NCBI RefSeq assembly: GCF_030345795.1
Contig: NZ_JAUALB010000001.1
Coordinates: forward strand, 2,413,001 to 2,477,000
DNA: 64,000 nucleotides
Direction of reading: 5' to 3'
Origin: Micromonospora sp. WMMA1363
Lineage (GTDB): Bacteria; Actinomycetota; Actinomycetes; Mycobacteriales; Micromonosporaceae
The notes under the pieces were generated by a model. The model ran no database searches. It was given only the letters and a program-made list of their open reading frames with translations, and was not told the DNA's origin. This document shows positions 39,346 through 48,085 of the stretch, one piece after another. The stretch's first letter is position 1. Each line of letters opens with the position of its first letter. The position numbers and the translations under genes were made by a program.

Positions 39346-40281
39346 GTGATCACGGAGGAGATCGTCCGCCCGCCGGTGCTGTGTCCCGGCGACACGGTCA
39401 TGCTGGTCTCGCCGTCCGGGCCCACCCGGCCCGAGCGGGTGGCCCGGGGCGTCGACCTGCTCACCAATTGGGGCCTTCGGCCGGTTCCCGCTCCGCACGT
39501 GTACGCCCGGCAGGGCTACCTGGCCGGCTCCGACGAGCTACGCGCGGCGGATCTGAACGCCGCGTTCGCCGACCCGCGGGTGCGCGGGATCATCTGCACC
39601 CGGGGCGGCTACGGCGCCCAGCGGATGGTGGACGCCGTCGACATGGCCGCCGTCCGCCGAGACCCGAAGGTGGTGGCCGGGTTCTCCGACATCACCGCCC
39701 TGCAGTTCGCGCTGTGGCGGGGCGCCCGGCTGGCCGGGGTGCACGGACCCGGGGCGGCCTGGCGGGACGAGCGGACCACGCTGGATTCGGCGGAGTCGCT
39801 GCACGCCGCGCTGATGACCACCGGGCCGGTGACCGTGGCCGCCCGTGCCGGCGAGGAGACCTTCGGCGTCCGGGTGCCGGGCCGGGCCACCGGTCGGCTG
39901 CTCGGCGGCAACCTCTGCCTGATCGTGGCGTCGCTCGGCACCCTGGACATGCCGGATCTGACGGGCGCGGTGCTGCTCGTCGAGGAGGTGCAGGAACCGC
40001 CGTACAAGGTCGACCGGATGCTCACCCAGCTGCGGCGGGCCGGTGCGCTGGACGGGGTGGCGGGAGTGGCGGTCGGGCAGTTCACCGGCTGCGCCGACGG
40101 GTGGGCGGTGGACGTCGCCGACGTCCTCGCCGACCGCCTCGGCGACCTGGGCGTCCCGGTTCTCGGGGGTTTGCCGGTCGGTCACGGAGTCGGCCAGCTC
40201 ACCGTCCCGGTCGGCCCGGACGCGGTCCTCGACGCCGATGCCGGCACCCTCACGGTCGCTCCCGCCGTCCGTGAACGCTGA
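39346..40281 (+). CDS. LD-carboxypeptidase (peptidase S66)
   Basis: This 311-residue protein matches the S66 family (LdcA/MccF), serine peptidases that trim D-amino acids from peptidoglycan tetrapeptides or act on related conjugates. Motifs are LVSPSGPTRPERVARG, ICTRGGYGAQRM, VVAGFSDITALQF with the catalytic-type Ser, LLVEEVQEPPYKVDRMLTQL with the Glu, and GGLPVGHGVGQ with the His. The GTG at 39346 is followed by VITEEIVRPPVLCPGDTV, a typical N terminus. No signal peptide is seen, so it is probably cytoplasmic and used in wall recycling. Confidence 0.9.
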   Translation: MITEEIVRPPVLCPGDTVMLVSPSGPTRPERVARGVDLLTNWGLRPVPAPHVYARQGYLAGSDELRAADLNAAFADPRVRGIICTRGGYGAQRMVDAVDMAAVRRDPKVVAGFSDITALQFALWRGARLAGVHGPGAAWRDERTTLDSAESLHAALMTTGPVTVAARAGEETFGVRVPGRATGRLLGGNLCLIVASLGTLDMPDLTGAVLLVEEVQEPPYKVDRMLTQLRRAGALDGVAGVAVGQFTGCADGWAVDVADVLADRLGDLGVPVLGGLPVGHGVGQLTVPVGPDAVLDADAGTLTVAPAVRER

Positions 40282-40422
40282 CCTCCAGCGCGCCGGGATG
40301 GGCGGTCTGCCCCATCGCCAGCCCGGATTGCCAGCTGGCTGACAGGATCGCCACGGGTTGCCCCCAGCTTCCAAGGTCACCGTCGATCAGGTCATCGCAC
40401 CACCGACGAGTTGGAGGACGAC

Positions 40423-40920
40423 ATGTCCCGCACGATTCGCAAGAAGCACCTGCTGGCCGGGCTGGCCGCCGCCGGCGTACTCAGCGTCGGGATCGCGGCG
40501 CCGACCATGGCGCTGGCCGCCGACAACGCCTCGCCGTCGCCGAGCGCCAGTGCCGACGAGGGCACCGACCGACAGCAACAGCGGGAGGACCGGCGGGAGG
40601 ACCGGCAGCAGCAGCGGGAAGACCGGCAGGCGAAGTTCGCCGAGGCGCTCGCGGAGGAGCTGGGCGTCGACACCGACAAGGTGACCGCAGCGCTGGCGAA
40701 GCTACGGGAGGAGCGCAAGGCCGACCGGCCGGAGCGGCCGGAGCGGCCGAACGCCGCCGACCGGCAGGCCGCGCTGGAGGAGCGGCTGGACCAGGCGGTC
40801 GAGGACGGCAAGCTCACCCAGGAGCAGGCCGACGCGATCACCGCGGCGGTCGAGGCTGGCGTCTTCCCCGCTGGCGGCCGGGGCGGCCACGGCGGTCCGG
40901 GCGGCTCCGGCGGTAAGTGA
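40423..40920 (+). CDS. secreted Gln/Arg/Asp-rich small protein
   Basis: This 165-residue protein begins MSRTIRKKHLLAGLAAAGVL and has a clear signal peptide ending near ALAADN (about residue 34). The mature part has a charged repeat (QQQREDRREDRQQQREDRQ, about 51 to 69), a helical region with AEELGVDTDKVTAALAKLREE and LEERLDQAVEDGKLTQEQADAI, and a Gly-rich tail. GGAGG precedes the ATG at 40423. The helical part resembles small secreted actinomycete proteins of unknown function. No lipobox Cys was seen. Confidence 0.82.
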   Translation: MSRTIRKKHLLAGLAAAGVLSVGIAAPTMALAADNASPSPSASADEGTDRQQQREDRREDRQQQREDRQAKFAEALAEELGVDTDKVTAALAKLREERKADRPERPERPNAADRQAALEERLDQAVEDGKLTQEQADAITAAVEAGVFPAGGRGGHGGPGGSGGK

Positions 40921-41164
40921 CCGGTCGTCCGCCCGGCGGATTCGGCGTCCGGTGACCCGGCGCCGCCCGTCCCGCGTCCTCGTCGGGGTGAGCGGCCCGG
41001 GTCACTCGGAACCATCCGGCTGCGCCGCGCTCCGGCCGCGGGTCTGGCCGGCCCGGCCACCCGGCACCAGGCCACCGGCGGGCGTTGCCGAGGAAGTCCA
41101 ACGGCTCGACGGCGCGCCGCGAGCCGACGCCCACGAGCCGCCGTTCAGGGTGAGAGCTAGTCGT

Positions 41165-42514
41165 TCAGAGCGAGAGATAGTGCTGCCGCTCGTACGCGGT
41201 GACCTCGCGACGGTACTGCTCCCACTCGGCGCGCTTGTTCCGCAGGAAGAAGTCGAAGACGTGCTCGCCCAGCACTTCGGCGACCAACTCCGAGCCGGCC
41301 ATCACGTCGATCGCCTCGGACAGGTTCTCGGGCAGCGGTTCGTACCCCATCGCACGCCGCTCGGCGCTGGTCAGCGACCAGACGTCGTCCTCGGCACCCG
41401 GCGGTAGCTCGTACCCCTCCTCGATGCCCTTCATCCCGGCGCCGAGCAGCACCGCGAAGGCCAGGTACGGGTTGGTCGCCGAGTCGGGCGACCGGACCTC
41501 CACCCGGGCCGAGTTCGGCTTGCCGTACGCCGGGACCCGGACCAGCGCGGACCGGTTCAGGTGACCCCAGCAGACGTAGGCGGGGCTCTCGGTGACCCGG
41601 TCCGGCAGCGCCTGCGGGAAGAGTCGCTTGTACGAGTTGACCCACTGGTTGGTGACCGCGGTGTACTCGCGGGCGTGCGTCAACAGGCCGGCGATGAACG
41701 CGCGGGCCACTTTGGACAGCTTCATCGGGTCGCCGGCGTCGTGGAACGCGTTGCGCTCCCCCTCGAACAACGACAGGTGGGTGTGCATGCCGCTGCCCGG
41801 CTGGTCGGTGAACGGCTTCGGCATGAAGGTCGCCTGCACCCCGGTGGAGAGTGCCACCTCCTTGACCACGTGCCGGAAAGTCATGATGTTGTCGGCGGTG
41901 GTCAGCGCGTCCGCGTAGCGCAGATCGATCTCCTGCTGGCCGGGGGCCACCTCGTGGTGGCTGAACTCCACCGAGATGCCGATCCGCTCCAGCGCCAGCA
42001 CCGCCTGGCGGCGGAAGTCCCGGGCGACCGCGTGCGTGGTGTGCTCGAAGTACCCGCCGGTGTCGACCGGGACGGGCACCGAGCCGTCCATCGGGCCGTC
42101 CTCCAGCAGGAAGAACTCGATCTCCGGGTGGGTGTAGAAGGTGAAGCCCTCCTCCGCCGCCCTGGACAGCGCCCGGCGCAGCACGTGCCGCGGATCCGCC
42201 CAGGACGGGCCGCCGTCGGGGAGCAGGATGTCGCAGAACATCCGGGCGCTCTCACCGCTGACCCCACCCTCGAACGGAAAGACCTGGAAGGTGGTCGGGT
42301 CGGGCATCGCTACCATGTCGGACTCGACGACCCGGGCGAAGCCCTCGATCGCCGAGCCGTCGAACCCGATGCCCTCCTCGAAGGCCGCCTCCAGCTCGGC
42401 GGGCGCCACCGACACGCTCTTGAGGGTGCCGAGCACGTCGGTGAACCACAGCCGGACAAACCGGATGTCCCGCTCTTCCAGCGTACGGAGGACGAACTCC
42501 TGCTGACGGTCCAC
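41165..42514 (-). CDS. glnA2: glutamine synthetase-like protein GlnA2
   Basis: This 449-residue GS-family protein has FDGSAIEGFARVVESDM, HPEIEFFLLEDG, SHHEVAPGQQEIDLRYADAL, GSGMHTHLSLF and RVEVRSPDSATNPYLAFA. The adenylylation loop of GlnA is replaced by GYELPPGAEDDVWSLT, with no equivalent Tyr, so GlnE control is unlikely. Streptomyces GlnA2 has been described as a gamma-glutamylpolyamine synthetase, so this may glutamylate polyamines rather than ammonia; that is family inference. I chose the GTG at 42514 (VDRQQEFVLRTLEERD); a GTG two codons upstream is also possible. A GlnR-like half-site lies upstream. Confidence 0.9.
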   Translation of the reverse strand: MDRQQEFVLRTLEERDIRFVRLWFTDVLGTLKSVSVAPAELEAAFEEGIGFDGSAIEGFARVVESDMVAMPDPTTFQVFPFEGGVSGESARMFCDILLPDGGPSWADPRHVLRRALSRAAEEGFTFYTHPEIEFFLLEDGPMDGSVPVPVDTGGYFEHTTHAVARDFRRQAVLALERIGISVEFSHHEVAPGQQEIDLRYADALTTADNIMTFRHVVKEVALSTGVQATFMPKPFTDQPGSGMHTHLSLFEGERNAFHDAGDPMKLSKVARAFIAGLLTHAREYTAVTNQWVNSYKRLFPQALPDRVTESPAYVCWGHLNRSALVRVPAYGKPNSARVEVRSPDSATNPYLAFAVLLGAGMKGIEEGYELPPGAEDDVWSLTSAERRAMGYEPLPENLSEAIDVMAGSELVAEVLGEHVFDFFLRNKRAEWEQYRREVTAYERQHYLSL

Positions 42515-42590
42515 TTCCACCCCTCGCGACCCGGTTGTCCGCAATCGGCCGGGGGAGCCCCGGCCTGACCGATCAGTCTGCACCGGCCTC

Positions 42591-42606
42591 GTTACACCGA
42601 CGTTAC
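42591..42606 (-). promoter_or_regulatory. candidate GlnR half-site upstream of glnA2
   Basis: On the minus strand the sequence reads GTAAC, six bases, GTAAC, matching one half of the GlnR layout with one deviation. It lies about 77 to 92 bases upstream of the glnA2 GTG. The second half is not recognisable. Confidence 0.4.
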
Positions 42607-42724
42607 GCCACCGGGCTGGCGCACGTCGTGCCCAGCTCCGCGCCCGGCCGAACGTCGTCGAGGGTGGCCGCCGTCTCCCGCCGGCCGCCGTATCCGGCGC
42701 GGGCGGCTGGGGCAAGATGAAGGC

Positions 42725-44485
42725 ATGCCCACCCTGCGTCTCGCCCTCTGCCAGGTCAACCCGACCGCCGGAGACCTCACCGGCAACGCCGCCATCATCC
42801 GCTCCTGGACCCGGTGCGCCGCCGACGCCGGCGCCCAACTGGTCGCGTTCCCGGAAATGACGCTCACCGGCTACCCGGTCGAGGACCTGGTCTTCCGACC
42901 GTCGTTCGTGGCGGCATCGAGGGCGGCGCTGGCGCGACTCGCAGCCGACCTCGCCACGGACGGCCTGGGTGAGCTGCCGGTGCTGGTGGGTTACCTGGAC
43001 GCGGACGGACCGCCCCGGGTCAGCGTCGACGCCAAGCCCGGTCACGGAGCGCGCAACGCCGCCGCCCTGCTCTCCGACGGCCGGATCGTCGCCACCTACT
43101 TCAAGCACCATTTGCCGAACTACGGGGTCTTCGACGAGGACCGCTACTTCGTCCCCGGCGACAAGCTGACCGTGGTGCGGATCGGCGGCGTGGACGTGGC
43201 GCTGACCATCTGCGAGGACCTGTGGCAGGCCGGCGGCCCGTTCACCGCTGCCCGCCAGGCCGGCGTCGGACTGGTACTCAATATCAACGGCTCGCCGTAC
43301 GAGCTGAACAAGGACGACGTCCGGCTGCCGTTGGTCCGCCGCCGGGCCGCCGAGGCCGGGGCCCCGATCGCGTACGTCAACATGGTCGGTGGCCAGGACG
43401 AGTTGGTCTTCGAGGGCGACTCGATGATCGTCGCGGCGGACGGGACACTGCTGGCCCGGGCCCCGCAGTTCGTCGAGCACCTGCTGGTGCACGACGTCGA
43501 CCTGCCCGAGGTGGCACCGCGCGCCCGCGACGACGAGGAACTGGCCGACGGCCTGCGGGTGGTCCGTTGCGCCGTCGGACCGGTGCCGGCCGCGCCGGCG
43601 GCCCCGACGGCGACGGGCGGGGTCGTCGAACCGGTGGCCGACGAGGCCGAGGTGTGGCAGGCACTGGTGCTGGGCCTGCGCGACTACGTCAACAAGAACC
43701 GGTTCCCCTCGGTGGTGCTCGCCCTCTCCGGCGGCATCGACTCGGCGGTCGTCGCGGCCCTCGCGGTCGACGCGCTCGGCGCCGACCGGGTGGTCGCGGT
43801 GTCGCTGCCGAGCCAGCACTCCTCGGAACACTCCCGGGAGGACGCGGCGGACCTGGCCAAGCGCACCGGGCTGGACTACCGGGTCGAGCTGATCCAGCCG
43901 ATGGTGGACACGTTCCTGGCCAACCTGTCACTCTCCGGCGTCGCGGTGGAGAACCTTCAGGCCCGGGTCCGCGGCATCATCCTGATGGCTTTGTCGAACC
44001 AGGAGGGCCACCTGGTGCTGACCACCGGCAACAAGAGCGAACTCGCGGTCGGTTACTCCACCCTCTACGGCGACTCGGTGGGCGGCTTCAACCCGGTCAA
44101 GGACGTCTGGAAGACGCTGATCTGGCGGCTGGCCATCTGGCGCAACGCCGACGCCGCCCGCCGCGGGCAGACGGCGCCGATCCCGGAGAGTTCGATCAGC
44201 AAGCCCCCGTCGGCCGAGCTGAGCCCCGGGCAGCTCGACACCGACACGCTGCCCGAGTACAACGTGCTCGACCCGATCCTGATCGGGTACATCGACGGCG
44301 ACGTCGGCCGCGACGGGCTCGTCGAATCCGGCCACGACCCGGTGATCGTCGACCGGGTGCTACGGATGGTGGATACCGCCGAGTACAAGCGCCGGCAGTC
44401 CGCTCCGGGCACGAAGATCTCCACGAAGGCGTTCGGACGGGACCGCCGGCTGCCGATCACCAACCGCTGGCGGGAGGGCGGCTGA
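42725..44485 (+). CDS. nadE: NAD+ synthase, glutamine-hydrolysing
   Basis: This 586-residue enzyme amidates nicotinic acid adenine dinucleotide to NAD+. The N-terminal glutaminase (nitrilase-fold) domain has its triad as Glu44 (FPEMTLTG), Lys near 127 (YFKHHLPNYG) and Cys162 (TICEDLW). The C-terminal ATP-pyrophosphatase domain shows LALSGGIDSAVVAAL at about 333 to 347 and TGNKSELAVGYSTLYGD. The ATG at 42725 is the natural start. It draws nitrogen from glutamine, matching its place beside glnA2 and glnE. Confidence 0.96.
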   Translation: MPTLRLALCQVNPTAGDLTGNAAIIRSWTRCAADAGAQLVAFPEMTLTGYPVEDLVFRPSFVAASRAALARLAADLATDGLGELPVLVGYLDADGPPRVSVDAKPGHGARNAAALLSDGRIVATYFKHHLPNYGVFDEDRYFVPGDKLTVVRIGGVDVALTICEDLWQAGGPFTAARQAGVGLVLNINGSPYELNKDDVRLPLVRRRAAEAGAPIAYVNMVGGQDELVFEGDSMIVAADGTLLARAPQFVEHLLVHDVDLPEVAPRARDDEELADGLRVVRCAVGPVPAAPAAPTATGGVVEPVADEAEVWQALVLGLRDYVNKNRFPSVVLALSGGIDSAVVAALAVDALGADRVVAVSLPSQHSSEHSREDAADLAKRTGLDYRVELIQPMVDTFLANLSLSGVAVENLQARVRGIILMALSNQEGHLVLTTGNKSELAVGYSTLYGDSVGGFNPVKDVWKTLIWRLAIWRNADAARRGQTAPIPESSISKPPSAELSPGQLDTDTLPEYNVLDPILIGYIDGDVGRDGLVESGHDPVIVDRVLRMVDTAEYKRRQSAPGTKISTKAFGRDRRLPITNRWREGG

Positions 44486-44616
44486 TGCGACGCGAGGCAG
44501 GCACGCGCGGGCCGAAGTGAAATCCTCCACTGACCTCTGCCGCCACCCGCCGTCCGGTGCGACGATCGCGGCGGAACCCGGGGACCGCGTACGCGGCCTC
44601 GAGGAAGGAGAGAACC

Positions 44617-45462
44617 ATGGTGGAGTCCACCCCGGTCGAGGTGACCGCCCTGTACGGCGGTCCGGCGACGCGACGGGTCCGCACCCGTGATCTCATCGCC
44701 GCCAAGGAGCGCGGCGAGCGGTGGCCGATGCTCACCTCCTACGACCAGTACACAGCGTCGATCTTCGATCAGGCCGGGATTCCGGTGCTGCTGGTCGGTG
44801 ACTCGGCCGCGAACAACGTCTTCGGTTACGAGACGACTCTGCCGGTGACCGCCGAGGAGTTGCTGCCGCTGGTCCGGGCGGTCGTCCGGACCACCCGTCA
44901 GGCGCTGATCGTGGGCGATCTGCCGTTCGGCTCGTACGAGGAGGGGCCGACGCAGGCCCTGCGCACCGCCGTCCGGTTCATGAAGGAGGGCGGCTGCCAC
45001 GCGGTGAAGCTGGAAGGCGGTCGGCGCTGCGCCGAGCAGATCGCGGCGATCGTCGGGGCCGGTATCCCGGTGATGGCGCACATCGGGTTCACCCCACAGA
45101 GCGAGCACACCCTGGGCGGCTACCGGGTGCAGGGGCGCGGTGACGCTGCCGACGAGGTGCTCGCCGACGCCCGGGCGGTGGCCGAGGCGGGCGCCTTCGC
45201 GGTGGTGCTGGAGATGGTGCCCGGCGAGGTGGCCAAGCGGATCACCCACGAGCTGAGCATCCCGACGGTGGGCATCGGTGCCGGCCCGGACACGGACGCC
45301 CAGGTGCTGGTCTGGCAGGACATGGCCGGCCTGCGCACCGGAAAGGCGCCGCGCTTCGTGAAGCGGTACGCCGACCTGGCACGCACCCTGACCGACGCGA
45401 CCCGCCGTTTCGCCGACGAGGTCCGCGGCGGTGGGTTCCCCGCCGCCGAGCACACCTTCTGA
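44617..45462 (+). CDS. panB: 3-methyl-2-oxobutanoate hydroxymethyltransferase
   Basis: This 281-residue cytosolic enzyme makes ketopantoate for pantothenate and CoA. Motifs are [17 protein letters not shown] with a metal-ligand Asp43, [15 protein letters not shown] with Asp62, [10 protein letters not shown], and [17 protein letters not shown] [22 protein letters not shown] precedes the ATG at 44617. It follows nadE on the same strand after a 131-base gap. Confidence 0.95.
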   Translation: MVESTPVEVTALYGGPATRRVRTRDLIAAKERGERWPMLTSYDQYTASIFDQAGIPVLLVGDSAANNVFGYETTLPVTAEELLPLVRAVVRTTRQALIVGDLPFGSYEEGPTQALRTAVRFMKEGGCHAVKLEGGRRCAEQIAAIVGAGIPVMAHIGFTPQSEHTLGGYRVQGRGDAADEVLADARAVAEAGAFAVVLEMVPGEVAKRITHELSIPTVGIGAGPDTDAQVLVWQDMAGLRTGKAPRFVKRYADLARTLTDATRRFADEVRGGGFPAAEHTF

Positions 45463-45635
45463 GTTCACCGGACGGCGGTCCGCCCGATGACGGGACCGCC
45501 GTCCACCTGGACCGCAGGATCACGGGTAGGGTTCCCGCTGGTGATCAGAGCGGCGGCGGCCCGGCAGGGCGCGGCAGACGACCGACGCGACGCCCGGCGG
45601 ACCGGGGCGGGGCCAGCCGGGCGACGGCGCGCCGC

Positions 45636-46334
45636 TCAGAGATCGGTGACGCGGATGCCGGCGTGGGCCTTGTAGCGCTTGTTGATGGCGATCAGGTTCG
45701 CGGTGAGCGCCTCGACCTGATGGGCGTTACGGAGGCGACCGGCGTAGATGCCGCGCATCCCGGGGATCCGGGCGGCGAGAGCGCCGACGATGTCGACGAG
45801 TTCCCGGTCCTCGGTGCAGATCAGTACGTCCAGCTCGATCCGGTCGATCTCCGGGTCGGCCAACAACGGGGCGCTCACGTGGTTGAACGCGGCGCACACC
45901 CGCGAGTCGGGCAGCAGCGCCGCGGCCTGCTGGACAGCGCTGCCCTCCTCGACGGGCAGAGCGTACGGGCCCTGCCGGTCGAAGCCCAGCGGATTGACGC
46001 AGTCCACCACGATCTTGCCGGCGAGGGCCTCGGCGAGCGAGGCCACGGTGGCGGCGTGTCCATCCCACGGCACCGCGATGATGACCACGTCACTGCGCCG
46101 GGCGACCTCGTCGTTGCCGGCTCCGGAGACGCTGGCGCCGGCGGCGACTCCGGGCAGGCCGGCGATCTCCTCGGCGGATCGGGCGGCCCGCTCGGCAGCA
46201 CGAGACCCGATCAGCACCGTATGACCGGCCCGGGCGAACCGGTAGGCAAGCCCCCGCCCCTGGTCGCCGGTGCCACCGACAACGCCGACGGTGAGCCCGG
46301 ACACGTCGGGCAGGTTGCTCGCGTCGTATGCCAT
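45636..46334 (-). CDS. npdG: NADPH-dependent F420 reductase
   Basis: This 232-residue oxidoreductase passes electrons between NADPH and coenzyme F420, a cofactor common in actinomycetes. The N-terminal Rossmann motif is VGVVGGTGDQGRGLAYRFA (residues about 16 to 34), followed by GHTVLIGSRAAERA for NADPH choice, VVIIAVPWDGH, and VVDCVNPLGFDRQGPY. The ATG at 46334 (MAYDASNLPDVSGLTV) gives the usual length. The gene converges with panB. Confidence 0.93.
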   Translation of the reverse strand: MAYDASNLPDVSGLTVGVVGGTGDQGRGLAYRFARAGHTVLIGSRAAERAARSAEEIAGLPGVAAGASVSGAGNDEVARRSDVVIIAVPWDGHAATVASLAEALAGKIVVDCVNPLGFDRQGPYALPVEEGSAVQQAAALLPDSRVCAAFNHVSAPLLADPEIDRIELDVLICTEDRELVDIVGALAARIPGMRGIYAGRLRNAHQVEALTANLIAINKRYKAHAGIRVTDL

Positions 46335-46665
46335 GGCAACATCCTCGCAAACAGGCCGGCGGGCCAGCAGTGGTGGGCGCTGTGACATTTCCACTACCGA
46401 CTCGCGGGCGGCACCACCCGGGACCACACCGCTCACGACGCCACGATGGCGACGGGCACCTCGATCCAGGCTCAGGCAGCACGGCGATCCAGGCTGAGGC
46501 AGCACGGCGGGTCGTCCACGGCCACCGTGCCGCCCGGCGGGTGACGGGCCGGGACCGACCGTTCCGGGGGCGACATCCAGCACCGCCGCGTCCGGGGGGT
46601 GTGGCACAGCGGCGAGCGCGGCCGGCGGCCGGGCCGTCCGGTGGGGTCGGTCGGTGGGGTCGTGG
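46335..46665. other. intergenic stretch with a 23-bp direct repeat
   Basis: These 331 bases lie upstream of npdG and downstream of the H1-like gene. Bases 46462 to 46484 (CGATCCAGGCTCAGGCAGC, then ACGG) recur at 46485 to 46507 with one mismatch. No gene is convincing. Confidence 0.6.
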
Positions 46666-47590
46666 TCAGCCGGCCGCCCTGCGAGCCACGGACCGGGTAC
46701 CCCGAGTGGTGGTGGCCCGGGCGGCGGCGGGCCGGACCGTGGTCTTGCCGGCCGTCGCCTTCCGCGCCGGCGCCTTCTTCGCCACCGTGGCCGGCTGCTT
46801 GGCGGTGGCCTTCTTGGCCGGCTTCGCCGGAGCCTTCTTGACCGGAGCCTTCTTCGCCGGCGCCTTCTTCGCCGCGGCGGTCCGCGTGCTGACGGTGGGA
46901 CGGGTCGGGGCAGTCTTCCTCGCCGGAGCCGTGTTGGCCGGGGTCTTCCTCGCCGGAGCCTGCTTGGCCCTGGCGGTCGTCGCGGTTTTCCTGGCCGTCG
47001 CGGTGGTCCGCTTCGCGGTCGAGGTCGCCTTGCGGGCCGCGGCTGCGGTCTTCGCGGGAGCCCTTCTCACCGCGGCGGCGGTCTTCGTCGCCGCCCGGCG
47101 GGCCGGCGTCCGCGGCGGACGTGGCTTGCCTCGCGGCTGCGCTCCTCGCCGCCGCGGTCGTCTTCCGTGCCGCGGCGGGGGCCTTCTTCGCGGCCGGGGC
47201 CTTCTTCGCCGCCGGAGCCTTCTTCGCCGCGGCGGTCCTCTTCGCCCCCGGAGCCTTCTTCGCGGCCGGAGCCTTCTTCGCCGCGGCGGTCCTCTTCGCC
47301 GCCGGAGCCTTCTTCGCCGCGGCGGTCCTCTTCGCCGCCGGAGCCTTCTTCGCCGCGGCGGTCCTCTTCGCCGCCGGGGCCTTCTTCGCCGCGGCGGTCC
47401 TCGCGGCGGTGGCCTTCTTCGCCGGGGCCCGGCCGGCGCCGCCGGCCGCCTTGGCGGTCGGCGCCTTCTTCGCGGTGGTCGAGGACGTACGCGCCGTCCG
47501 CGTCGCCCCCGCGGTGCGTTCCGTCGCGACGGTTCTCTTCGCGGCGGAACGACGGGCGGCCGGGCGGGTGGCCTGCCGTGCTTCGGCCAT
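46666..47590 (-). pseudogene. histone H1-like Lys/Ala/Pro-rich repeat protein, single-base frameshift
   Basis: The ATG at 47590, preceded by AAGGAGGG, opens a very basic protein built from AAAKKAPAAKRT-type 12-residue repeats, like the C-terminal tails of bacterial histone-H1/HC2-type and HU-tail proteins that bind DNA without sequence preference. After AAARSAAAR (about 47130) the frame turns acidic and Gly-rich. The Lys/Ala pattern resumes in another frame (TPARRAATKTAAAVRRAPAKTAAAARK and onward) and ends at 46666 with RSVARRAAG. One extra base at about 47120 to 47135 explains this. The expected intact product is about 307 residues. Slippage in repeats or a sequencing insertion could be the cause. 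Confidence 0.75.
47215..47376. repeat. 36-bp tandem repeat in the H1-like gene
   Basis: Copies starting GAGCCTTCTTCGCCGCGGCG occur at 47215, 47269, 47305 and 47341, with an 18-bp half unit at 47251. They encode the 12-residue Lys/Ala/Pro repeat on the minus strand. Near-identity at DNA level suggests recent expansion. Confidence 0.88.
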
Positions 47591-47672
47591 TTCGGTTCCC
47601 TCCTTGGGGACGTGCTCTCGCGTGCCTCCTCGCGGCGCACGAAGTACCTCGACGCGGGCCGTCCCGCGCCGC

Positions 47673-47876
47673 CTATCTGTTCTCCCCGGCCCAGCGGGCG
47701 TCCTCGGCTTCCCACGCTTCATTGCGCTCCTGCACCTGCTGCAGTGCGTTCTCCGCGTCGGCGGCTGAGGCGTAGGGCCCGAGAACGTGCTGGGCGGGAC
47801 ACACGTCGGCACCGGTCTCGGCCCTGTGGTGTCGGGTGCACCAGTAGTAGCGCCTCCCGATCCCGCTGTCGCTCAT
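47673..47876 (-). CDS. small conserved actinobacterial hypothetical protein (67 aa)
   Basis: This 67-residue protein (MSDSGIGRRYYWCTRHHRAE) has the pattern YYWCxRHxRxET, CPAxHxLGPYAS, then an acidic helix (ADAENALQQVQERNEAWEAEDARW). Similar small proteins are widely conserved in actinomycetes, function unknown. Two Cys and two His residues (C-TRHH and VCPAQH) could bind a metal, which is inference. It lies just upstream of the H1-like gene on the same strand, 82 bases from that start. Confidence 0.75.
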   Translation of the reverse strand: MSDSGIGRRYYWCTRHHRAETGADVCPAQHVLGPYASAADAENALQQVQERNEAWEAEDARWAGENR

Positions 47877-48085
47877 GGGATCACTGTGCACCGCGATCCG
47901 CCGGCTCGCCACCGGAACAGCGCAAATCGCCACAGATCTCCACAATAGACATCCAGCGGCAGGGGGTGCGTTTAGCGAAAGCCGCCGCCGACGGGCCGTC
48001 GGGTGCGGCAGTTGGCCGCCGACAGGACGGATCAGGCCGATCGGGCGGTACCGCGAGCTGACGTCGGTCGGCACAATCGGCGCTC

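Noticed and set aside
40921..41164. A minus-strand small protein between the secreted-protein gene and glnA2
   Set aside because: The frame is Arg/Gly/Pro-rich, overlaps the upstream gene and shows no conserved pattern.
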